DNA of 6,506 nucleotides from assembly GCA_002069025.1 (NCBI GenBank), contig MWBK01000096.1, forward strand, positions 1 to 6,506. Direction: 5' to 3'. The stretch is from Bacteroidetes bacterium ADurb.Bin302 (lineage in GTDB: Bacteria > Bacteroidota > Bacteroidia > Bacteroidales > Paludibacteraceae). Shown here piece by piece: positions 1 to 5,717 of this stretch. The first letter of the stretch is position 1; each line of letters begins with the position of its first letter. Position numbers and translations under genes: made by a program. The notes beneath the pieces are model-generated. The model had not been told where the DNA came from. It searched no databases and saw only the letters and a program-made list of their open reading frames with translations.

Positions 1-185
1 ATGGAAGTTTGTTTAAAAAAATCATTCAGCCTTACGAACCTGCTTATACCAATTTGTTGGCCATGTCGCATTCGGTACAGCGTACATATTCCACATTTTA
101 TCTTGATGCTAAATCTGACAAAACCCGTCAAGCCCGGCTGGGAAAAATTATTGACAGACTAAATAGGAATCTGAAACCGATGTGA
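1..185 (+). CDS. C-terminal end of a YdeI/OmpD-associated (bacteriocin-protection-like) family protein, 5' truncated by window
   Basis: Reading from base 3 gives an open frame of 60 codons to TGA at 183-185. The C-terminus contains YLDAKSDKTRQARLGKIIDR followed by LNRNLKPM. That pattern, an 'AK(S/T)xxTRQxRLxKII' helix ending in NLKPM, is what I know from the C-terminal helices of YdeI/OmpD-associated family proteins, common as small stand-alone proteins in Bacteroidota. The N-terminal part (usually a further 120 or so residues) lies outside the window, so activity cannot be judged. These proteins are poorly characterised; the 'bacteriocin protection' label comes from family naming, not from this sequence. 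The gene is followed within about 15 bp by a methyltransferase relic lacking its own start, so a rearrangement junction probably lies just after this stop. The ATG at position 1 is in another frame and is not a start. Confidence 0.7.
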   Translation, partial: GSLFKKIIQPYEPAYTNLLAMSHSVQRTYSTFYLDAKSDKTRQARLGKIIDRLNRNLKPM

Positions 186-199
186 TTTAATTAATTTTA

Positions 200-540
200 A
201 AACAAAAATTGGAAAACAGCGAATTATGGAATCAAATCCAAATTCGCAATAACCAGTAAAATAGTCTCGATCTGACAGAGGAAGTCGTTTTTATACTTGC
301 ATTTTATGCTTTTTATGAAATGAAATATATAGACAAAATATTATTAATGAACTTCGAAAAATCTTAATTCCAGAGGCCAAAATCTTTATTTCCGAACAAA
401 AATTTCACATCTCAAAATATACCTTCAACACGATAGTTGAAAAAATGGAAAATATTGGATTTGAAATTTGTAAACAACCCGGGATATTACTTAGCAGAAC
501 TGTAATTATGAAAATTAAAAATACGAATGCTCAAACATAA
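200..540 (+). pseudogene. Relic of a class I SAM-dependent methyltransferase (C-terminal half only, stop plus frameshift)
   Basis: Two overlapping frames together read as the second half of a small class I methyltransferase. The frame from 200 gives KLENSELWNQIQIRNNQ, a TAA at 257-259, then NSLDLTEEVVFILAFYAFYE and MKYIDK up to about 337. The frame one base back then continues NIINELRKILIPEAKIFISE, QKFHISKYTF and a C-terminus with GILLSRTVIM, stopping at TAA 538-540. In intact homologues the matching segments are strand beta4 ('D(F/V)(I/V)LAFYMVHE'), the linking helix ('KPNGKLLIVEPKFHVS') and the last strand ('FFSRTVLL'). The shift falls in the A-run at 335-338 and is explained by loss of one base. 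The N-terminal SAM-binding glycine loop and any start codon are absent, so no functional enzyme can be made. The family assignment rests on recall of the motifs, not on a search. Confidence 0.75.
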
Positions 541-556
541 AAAAATAACAGGTAAA

Positions 557-616
557 ATGAGAATTATACTATTATTTGCAATCATTCTCCTGATCTTTTT
601 ATATAAACTAATGTAA
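557..616 (+). CDS. Possible 19-residue hydrophobic peptide (or a stub of a longer gene)
   Basis: ATG at 557 opens a frame reading MRIILLFAIILLIFLYKLM, then TAA at 614-616. It is almost entirely one hydrophobic helix with a basic residue near each end, which suits a single-span membrane peptide. It lies between the methyltransferase relic and the OsmC gene, 12 bp before the latter. I see no ribosome binding site, but most genes here lack one. Similar starts occur on longer small membrane proteins in Bacteroidota, so this may be the surviving beginning of a truncated gene. In AT-rich DNA a frame this short can also arise by chance, so the call is weak. Confidence 0.25.
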   Translation: MRIILLFAIILLIFLYKLM

Positions 617-628
617 ACACTTTATTTT

Positions 629-1096
629 ATGAACACAAAAGCTGACAAATCAAAAGAATTAACAACATCAATTAATCTTTTAAACGAAAAACTTCATTTT
701 GAAGGAAAAGTAAATGGGAATGATCCAATTTCAATTGACTACATACCACCGTTGGGGGAAAATCTTGGATACACTTCACTCGAATTATTTCTCTTCAGTC
801 TTTCTTCTTGTCTTGGTAGCTCAGTTCTTATATTCCTGAGAAGAATGAGAAAGACAATATCCGGATTTGAGATTATTGGTACCGGAATTCGGAAGGAAGA
901 ACATCCCACAGGATTTAAAACTATTACACTTCAGCTTATAATCAAATCTCCTGATGTTTCTGCTGATGATCTCGATAAAGTCATAAAACTGTCTAAAGAT
1001 ACTTTTTGCCCTGTCTGGTCAATGATCAAAGGGAATGTAGATATCCTGGTAAAATATAATATTGTTCCGCAACAAAACAAATATCTGTTAATTTGA
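629..1096 (+). CDS. OsmC-family protein (peroxide-reductase-like fold)
   Basis: This 155-residue protein has the usual OsmC/Ohr length. The family reduces organic or inorganic peroxides with a pair of cysteines; substrates differ between subgroups and several members have no known substrate. Both cysteines are visible in the expected places: Cys61 in SLSSCLGSSVLIFLRRM, at the start of the long central helix, and Cys127 in SKDTFCPVWSMIKGN, which matches the family's C-terminal 'CPV' motif. The N-terminal half (residues 15-45) is the strand-rich part that completes the dimer fold. There is no signal peptide, so it is cytoplasmic. The ATG at 629 is the only plausible start; the preceding gene-like stretch ends at 616. 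I infer a detoxification role, but OsmC and Ohr subgroups cannot be separated by eye. It is followed by about 100 bp without a gene. Confidence 0.88.
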   Translation: MNTKADKSKELTTSINLLNEKLHFEGKVNGNDPISIDYIPPLGENLGYTSLELFLFSLSSCLGSSVLIFLRRMRKTISGFEIIGTGIRKEEHPTGFKTITLQLIIKSPDVSADDLDKVIKLSKDTFCPVWSMIKGNVDILVKYNIVPQQNKYLLI

Positions 1097-1198
1097 TTTC
1101 ATGAGTTAACCATATATATTACATAATACTCACAAAGCTTCTGACCTTTGCTCAGGCTTAACAAAAAGAGTGTCTTTAAAATAAGAACCAGTGACAAA

Positions 1199-2329
1199 AT
1201 GAAGCAATTTTCATATACAAAAGTCATTAATATTGGTAGACGAATTATGCTAGTAACCTTATCAATCTGTTTAGTTATATTCCTTATTCTTTTTGGAGTC
1301 TTGCTGGTATACAGTCCAGGAAGAGTTAATCCTTACTTAGATAAAAGCGGAAAAATTCTTGAAGGAAGTATTTCACAAAAAATACATGTAAGTATTAATG
1401 GCATTGAACAGGGTATGTTTATCAAAGGCAAAGATTTAAATAATCCTGTTTTGCTCTACCTTCATGGAGGTATGCCTGATTACTTCCTCACGCGTAAATA
1501 CCCTACAGGCCTTGAAGACTATTTCACGGTAGTATGGTGGGAACAGCGTGGATCCGGGCTCTCCTTCAGTGCTAAAATACCTCCTGAGACAATGACTCTG
1601 GAGCAGATGATAAGTGACACAAAGGAAGTAACAAATTACCTCCGCAATCTTTTTGGTAAGGATAAGATTTACCTCATGGGACATTCGGGTGGGACATTTG
1701 TCGGAATACAAGTGGCTTCCAGGGCACCGGAGTTGTACCACGCCTATATTGGTGTCTCCCAGATATCAAATCAGCTCCAATCAGAAAGACTGGCATACGA
1801 ATATATGCTAAAGAATTTTGCTGAGAAAGGGAATAAAAAGATGGTTCGGAAACTTGAAGCGGCACCCGTTACTTTGAGTTCAGGTACACCCTATGCATAT
1901 CGTGCATTGAGAGACCAGGCAATGCACTCACTTGGCATTGGCACAACGCACGACATGAACTCGGTTATCACCGGCATCTTTATACCTTCGTTTTTATGCA
2001 GGGAGTACACCCTTACAGAAAAATTCAATCTCTGGCGAGGCAAGTCGCACAGCGGCATCAGCGTACTCTGGTCAAATATGATAACAACAGATCTTGCCAT
2101 GCAGGTGACCGAACTTAAGCTTCCAGTCTATTTCGTTGGTGGCATATACGACTATACGGTATCCTGCATTTTGGCAAAGGATTATTTTGGAAAAGTAAAG
2201 GCACCAGTAAAAGGATTTTACACCTTTGAAAAATCAGCTCATAGTCCAATGTTTGAAGAACCTGAAAAAATGCAACAAATCGTCAGGGAGGACATCCTGC
2301 CGGGATTGAATTCCATGTCAGATTCTTAA
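1199..2329 (+). CDS. Membrane-anchored alpha/beta hydrolase (proline-iminopeptidase-like)
   Basis: The frame is open from a TTG at 1148, but the first ATG, at 1199, is the better start: it leaves a short basic N-terminus and one hydrophobic segment at residues 17-37 (IMLVTLSICLVIFLILFGVL), either an uncleaved anchor or a signal sequence. The protein is then 376 residues. The remainder is an alpha/beta hydrolase: oxyanion motif LYLHGG (His89-Gly-Gly91), the WWEQRGSGLS segment typical of the proline iminopeptidase/S33-like group, nucleophile elbow GHSGG with Ser163, probable acid Asp318 in GGIYDYT and catalytic His348 in KSAHSPM. The triad is complete, so it should be active, outside the cytoplasm but membrane-attached. 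A cap region lies between the nucleophile and the acid residue. The substrate cannot be deduced; peptidase and esterase are both possible. Confidence 0.88.
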   Translation: MKQFSYTKVINIGRRIMLVTLSICLVIFLILFGVLLVYSPGRVNPYLDKSGKILEGSISQKIHVSINGIEQGMFIKGKDLNNPVLLYLHGGMPDYFLTRKYPTGLEDYFTVVWWEQRGSGLSFSAKIPPETMTLEQMISDTKEVTNYLRNLFGKDKIYLMGHSGGTFVGIQVASRAPELYHAYIGVSQISNQLQSERLAYEYMLKNFAEKGNKKMVRKLEAAPVTLSSGTPYAYRALRDQAMHSLGIGTTHDMNSVITGIFIPSFLCREYTLTEKFNLWRGKSHSGISVLWSNMITTDLAMQVTELKLPVYFVGGIYDYTVSCILAKDYFGKVKAPVKGFYTFEKSAHSPMFEEPEKMQQIVREDILPGLNSMSDS

Positions 2330-2445
2330 TAAATATAATTGCATCATTTGTAAGAGTCTGTAATATTTAAATAATTGGGAATCTTTATTTAAGCAGCGCC
2401 TGTGGCTTCACTTAATCGTTATAAAACATTAATAATAAATTTATC

Positions 2446-3219
2446 ATGAGAAGCAATTATTCTTATTTTTTACTCTTAGTCTTTCTTTTACAATTTGAAA
2501 GTAATATTGCTGCAGATTTCAAAGTAATACGTCAAATTACCGGATTTGTAGAAACAAATTGTTACTTAATTTATGATTTAAAGTCTAATGAAGCTGCAAT
2601 AATAGACCCGGGTTGGCGGGCTGACACTATTGTTAATTTTATTGAAGAGAATAATCTAAACTTAAAATACATATTTCTTACTCATGGCCATACCGATCAT
2701 TCATTTTACGTTTCAGAATTAAAAAGAAAATTCCCAGAAGTAAAACTATGTATTAACAGAATCGATTTTAACCAAATGTTTACGCAATTTCAGTGGTTTA
2801 AAGATACCTATGGACAAGAATTAATAGAAAAAGAGAGGAGTAATCCTGAACATAAGTCATACATAGATTTTGATCCGGGGTCTATTGGGATCCCGGATAT
2901 CTTTGTCGAGGATAATCAGTCATACAAATTAGGATCTACTGAGATTAAAACCATTCATACTCCTGGTCATTCACCCGGAGAAATATGTTATTACACAAAA
3001 AATGTCCTGTTTTCTGGCGATGTATTATTATATAGAACTGTGGGGGGAATCCATAATCAGGGTAGTTCCGGGAATGACCTGATTAAATCAGTCAGGAAAT
3101 TATACAAAATCTTTCCAGATTCAACAATTATATATCCCGGGCATGGACAAATCACAGATATTGGTTCAGAAAAAAGAGAGAATGGAAAAATCTCTTTGGA
3201 GAATGCAAGTTTAAAATAA
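2446..3219 (+). CDS. Exported metallo-beta-lactamase-fold hydrolase, glyoxalase II-like
   Basis: A 257-residue protein with a cleavable signal peptide (hydrophobic core YFLLLVFLLQF, probable cleavage after NIAA at residue 23). The mature part is a compact MBL-fold enzyme. Metal ligands are all present: THGHTDH (His80, His82, Asp84, His85), HTPGHSPG (His175), FSGDVL (Asp192) and YPGHG (His233). The order and spacing match the hydroxyacylglutathione-hydrolase-like group, which hydrolyses thioesters such as S-lactoylglutathione; the opening GFVETNCYLIYD is typical of it. It lacks the extra C-terminal helical domain of classical glyoxalase II, and an exported location is unusual for a glutathione-dependent enzyme, so the real substrate is likely different. 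The ATG at 2446 is chosen because it precedes the signal peptide directly. It is separated by 116 bp from the hydrolase upstream; co-transcription is possible but not shown. Confidence 0.88.
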   Translation: MRSNYSYFLLLVFLLQFESNIAADFKVIRQITGFVETNCYLIYDLKSNEAAIIDPGWRADTIVNFIEENNLNLKYIFLTHGHTDHSFYVSELKRKFPEVKLCINRIDFNQMFTQFQWFKDTYGQELIEKERSNPEHKSYIDFDPGSIGIPDIFVEDNQSYKLGSTEIKTIHTPGHSPGEICYYTKNVLFSGDVLLYRTVGGIHNQGSSGNDLIKSVRKLYKIFPDSTIIYPGHGQITDIGSEKRENGKISLENASLK

Positions 3220-3398
3220 TACGTTATAAAATACAGATACATTCATCACTTCATTTTCTGGGAATACTAAACAAAAATCCTTTATATTTAAAAAAGTCAG
3301 AGGAAGCAAAAGACTTTTTTTCGGGTACCACGAAGATTGATACTATCTTTAAGACAACTTTTCTAATAAATTATTTCGAATTTTGGGCTGATGGATAA
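3220..3398 (+). other. Open frame without a start, unrecognised; possible gene remnant
   Basis: Directly after the MBL gene, the frame ending at TAA 3396-3398 is open through at least 59 codons and reads like protein: KKSEEAKDFFSGTTKIDTIF followed by KTTFLINYFEFWADG at the end. It contains no ATG and overlaps the end of the MBL gene in another frame. I do not recognise the family. The balanced composition and aromatic C-terminus make it more protein-like than the rest of the intergenic DNA, so it may be the 3' end of a gene whose beginning has been deleted. A chance open frame is the alternative. Confidence 0.3.
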
Positions 3399-3909
3399 AC
3401 CATCCCTTCGCTGTCAGGCACATTACGCAATACTTTAATTTGGATTAATAAACAATTTGGACTTTGCGTAAAGAGCCTTCCAGCCCGTCCCTGCCAGTCA
3501 ATGGAAAGGCGGCTAAAGAACAAAAACTAGTTTAATTAATGATAGACCTAATTTGCCCTACAGCTAACTTGCTGGTACATGCAATAAGCTTCTCAAAATT
3601 GTTTCGCCAATAATCCTCAATAAAGCTTATTGCACGTACCAGCCAAAGAAAAACAATACCAAAATCTTATTTAAATTCAGTTTAAATTCAATAGATTTGA
3701 TAAGCAATACAGAATTTACTAAAAAAGACAAGATATATCAATGACTTAGAGATCAATACATCGTTGGTTAAACTGTGACTGACGTGGCGAAGGCATATAA
3801 GGACTTGGCATTCCTTACATCCAAAATACTTAATAACGAGACACATTTGTTCTGTCTATCAGGATTAACAACTTACTCCAGGACAACTTCGTATCTGGAT
3901 AAAGTAACT
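3399..3909. other. About 510 bp without a recognisable gene; contains several inverted repeats
   Basis: No frame on either strand resembles a known protein; the GTG-initiated frame at 3775-4119 runs into the repeat element and is judged spurious. Visible structure: TTACGCAA/TTGCGTAA (3423-3430 and 3464-3471), GCCTTCCA with TGGAAAGGC (3475-3482 and 3502-3510, one bulged A), a 21-bp hairpin at 3571-3643, and a direct repeat TTTAAATTCA near 3670-3690. The sequence GCTGTCAGG at 3410-3418 is the exact complement of bases 3912-3920 at the left end of element A, so part of this stretch could be a gene-less or decayed cassette. Confidence 0.5.
3571..3643. repeat. 21-bp inverted repeat with a 31-nt loop
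   Basis: The left arm 3571-3591 begins GCTGGTACATGCAATAAG and ends CTT; the right arm 3623-3643 is its reverse complement except for one T/C change near the middle (TGCACGTACC instead of TGCATGTACC). The arms are separated by 31 nt. Immediately upstream is GCCCTACAGCTAAC (3555-3568), almost the same as GCCCTGACAGCTAAC at the left edge of element A (3910-3924). There is no T-run after the hairpin, and it lies 350 bp from the nearest gene, so it is a poor terminator. It could be a remnant of a small mobile element or of a shorter cassette recombination site. Confidence 0.75.
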
Positions 3910-4304
3910 GCCCTGACAGCTAACACGGACGGTATAATTAATGGGCTCGTCATGGTTTTTGCAAACCCTGCTCCAATTATAGATCCCACCAAACTTGCAC
4001 CCGGACACGCGCACCTGCTCGCAATAAAAATCCTGCATCGTGACAGATTTCTGGCTCCGATCAAAATTGTACCGCGACACTGCGCAAGTACCCATTTTGT
4101 AACATTTGTTACACCTTGACAGATTCGTTCCACTTATCAACTTTGTACCGCGACACGCCCGGCTTCGATAAAACTTGTACCCGGATGGCAAAAACCACGC
4201 CGTACCCTCCTTGCACCGTGACAGTTTTGTGGCTAAAGTACCTAGATCGTGACCGGTGCTTGCGTCGGGTAACGCCCACTAATCATACCGCCGGGCCGTT
4301 ATGT
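3910..4304 (+). repeat. Element A: long attC-like folded repeat
   Basis: First of three related non-coding elements. The left end has the core TAAC (3921-3924) followed by ACGG; the right end has GCCGGGCCGTTA, with the GTT core at 4298-4300. Between them the ends are complementary: bases 3930-3946 pair with 4274-4290 (15 of 17), and TGGTTTTTGC (3953-3962) pairs perfectly with GCAAAAACCA (4188-4197). The interior holds about seven degenerate units starting TTG(T/C)ACC with a GACA-type core, beginning near 3995, 4032, 4067, 4106, 4143, 4175 and 4211. Paired ends with AAC/GTT cores are the design of integron attC sites, but about 390 bp is far beyond their usual 57-141 bp. Reading frames inside it on both strands are by-products of its higher GC content. 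Confidence 0.8.
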
Positions 4305-4366
4305 GTAAGGGTGAGCGTATCCGGACACAAAAGAAATAGCTACCTTTAAGGAATCAATCCAATAAA

Positions 4367-5203
4367 ATGACAGATTCGTGGTCAAAAATAGAAGTAGCTT
4401 TAATTGTCGCTGACTATTTTGATATGCTCATCAAAGAGCTAAACCGGATTCCGTATAAAAAAGCAGCCCATAGAAGACAAATACTACCCCTCCTTAATAA
4501 CAGATCAGAAGGATCAATCGAGTTTAAGCACCAAAATATCAGCGCAATACTAATAAATCTTGGTAGACCATATATCACTGGATATTTACCACGCTATAAT
4601 TACCAAAACCTATTGGAAGACGAAGTCATTGACTATCTTATACATCATTCTGAAATTGAGACCGATTTTCGACAGTTTGTTGAAAAGGAGATAATTAAGC
4701 CACAAACAAGACTTGACTTTGAAAGAATTATTGTAACACCTCCCGAAATAGTTACTGTGACAGAATCAAATTCATTATATCAACATAAACCACCTAAAAT
4801 TAATTACTTAGAGAAAGAACAATCAAACAAAGCCCTCGGACTTTACGGAGAAGAAATAGTTATCGAGTATGAAAAATGGAATCTTCTGAGATTAGGAAAA
4901 GACAATCTTGCTGACAAAATTAAATGGATCTCAAAAGAGGAAGGCGATGGGGCTGGATTTGATATCCTATCCAAAAACCTAAATGGAACAGATAAATACA
5001 TTGAAGTAAAGACGACAAGACTTGGTAAGGAAACACCCTTTTTCTTTTCATCAAATGAACTCCAGTTTTCAATAAAAAGGGCTTCAGATTATCATCTTTA
5101 CAGGCTATTTAACGCTGAAAATGACGCTAAATTATTTCAAAAAAATGGTTCCTTAAATAGTATCTGCAAATCCGTCCCGACAATGTTTAAAGGCTATTTC
5201 TAA
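4367..5203 (+). CDS. DUF3883 domain protein, predicted PD-(D/E)XK-type nuclease
   Basis: A 278-residue cytoplasmic protein with two parts. Residues 1-95 match an N-terminal module I recognise from restriction-like nucleases: EVALIVADYF, KKAAHRRQILPLLNNRSEGS, IEFKHQNISAILINLGRPYI and TGYLPRYNYQ. Residues 155-250 are a DUF3883 domain: GLYGEEIVIEYE, GDGAGFDILS (Asp199), YIEVKTTR (Glu213, Lys215) and TPFFFSSNELQFS. The Asp...Glu-X-Lys arrangement fits a PD-(D/E)XK endonuclease active site and appears intact. DUF3883 proteins are often linked to restriction and other defence loci, so a role in DNA cleavage is a reasonable inference; specificity and partners are unknown. No methyltransferase accompanies it. 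ATG 4367 lies 68 bp after the proposed cassette boundary. The gene is much poorer in GC than the flanking elements. Confidence 0.85.
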   Translation: MTDSWSKIEVALIVADYFDMLIKELNRIPYKKAAHRRQILPLLNNRSEGSIEFKHQNISAILINLGRPYITGYLPRYNYQNLLEDEVIDYLIHHSEIETDFRQFVEKEIIKPQTRLDFERIIVTPPEIVTVTESNSLYQHKPPKINYLEKEQSNKALGLYGEEIVIEYEKWNLLRLGKDNLADKIKWISKEEGDGAGFDILSKNLNGTDKYIEVKTTRLGKETPFFFSSNELQFSIKRASDYHLYRLFNAENDAKLFQKNGSLNSICKSVPTMFKGYF

Positions 5204-5254
5204 GGACTAAAACATTATAAAAAGACGGCTTAACCGGGACAATTTTTTAAACAT

Positions 5255-5655
5255 CCCCTACACATAACACGGACAATATGGGTAAGTTGTTTGTCACACT
5301 TTTTGCTTTTGCTCCTGCACTCAAGACAAATTTGCAATGGCTCTTGCACCCGGACACGCGCATCTGCTCGCAATTTAAATACTGCATCGTGATAAATTTC
5401 TGGCTCCGGGATAGTTTGTACCGCGACACTGCGCCAGTGCTCGCAACCAACTTTGTAACCGGTGATAAATTCGCGGCTCCGATCAAACTTGTACCGCGAC
5501 ACTCGTATTGCTCAACCAACTTTGTACCATGACGGCAAAAAGTGCGCCATACCCTCCTTGCACCGTGACAGCTTTCTGGCTAATCCCGAGTACTCGGGAC
5601 TGCCCGGATGCTGCGTCGGGTAACACAACCTCCCCATATTGCCGGGCCGTTAAGG
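5255..5655 (+). repeat. Element B: long attC-like folded repeat
   Basis: Second copy of the element, starting 51 bp after the DUF3883 gene. Left core TAAC at 5265-5268 followed by ACGG; right end GCCGGGCCGTTA with GTT at 5649-5651. Bases 5273-5290 (ACAATATGGGTAAGTTGT) pair with 5625-5642 at 15 of 18 positions, and CACTTTTTGC (5297-5306) pairs perfectly with GCAAAAAGTG (5535-5544). Interior units begin near 5344, 5382, 5416, 5453, 5489, 5522 and 5558, and alternate between two types: one with TGACAG-TTTCTGGCTCCGATCAAA and one with GCGACACTGCGCCA-GCTCGCAACC. A perfect palindrome is inserted near the right end. A near-duplicate of the left core, TAACCGGGACAAT, lies 34 bp upstream at 5231-5243. 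Confidence 0.8.
5585..5598. repeat. Perfect 14-bp palindrome within element B
   Basis: CCCGAGTACTCGGG is identical to its reverse complement. Element A has a GTACC in the same place (near 4238) but not the full palindrome, so this is a copy-specific feature. It lies between the last interior unit and the right-hand stem, where it would form a side branch in a folded strand. Confidence 0.8.
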
Positions 5656-5717
5656 GTAATTCGAGCCTGCATGACAATTCCTGAACCAAAGAGTCAATTT
5701 CTCAAAATACAATCAAT

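Larger units (their letters stand above)
4299..5649 (+). mobile_element. Proposed integron-like gene cassette 1 (DUF3883 gene plus element B)
   Basis: The unit runs from the GTT core of element A to the GTT core of element B, 1351 bp. Its first bases, TTATGTGTAAGGG (4299-4311), are complementary to CCCCTACACATAA (5255-5267), the left edge of its own element B, with one mismatch, whereas the left edge of element A is quite different (CCTGACAGCTAA). In integrons, the cassette's 5' end and its own attC left end come together in the circular form, so this self-match is expected of a cassette and is hard to explain for ordinary dispersed repeats. The single gene is oriented with the element downstream, as in integron cassettes. 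No integrase is visible and excision has not been shown. Confidence 0.6.

Noticed and set aside
1148..1198. Upstream TTG start for the alpha/beta hydrolase
   Set aside because: The ATG at 1199 gives a normal short basic N-terminus before the membrane segment; the extra 17 residues add nothing recognisable.
1436..2100. Minus-strand frames opposite the alpha/beta hydrolase
   Set aside because: The + strand frame has a complete catalytic triad and membrane segment; the opposite frames have no recognisable features.
3571..3643. Rho-independent terminator
   Set aside because: The hairpin is strong but has a 31-nt loop, no following T-run and is 350 bp from the nearest gene end.
3995..4225. CRISPR-like spacing of about 36 bp
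   Set aside because: The units are degenerate, have no constant repeat or unique spacers, and the same order of units recurs in A, B and C. No cas gene is present.
3775..4349. Two + strand reading frames (3775-4119 and 4116-4349), plus overlapping minus-strand frames
   Set aside because: They run through element A, whose matching parts in B and C are interrupted by frame changes and stops. The shared feature is paired stems, not protein sequence.
3910..5655. Insertion sequence or MITE ends at the elements
   Set aside because: No transposase and no target-site duplication are visible, and the ends vary from copy to copy while staying paired within a unit, unlike fixed terminal repeats.
5230..5689. 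Several frames on both strands inside element B
   Set aside because: Same reason: the frames are not conserved in A and C, and they start or end at arbitrary points of the repeat.
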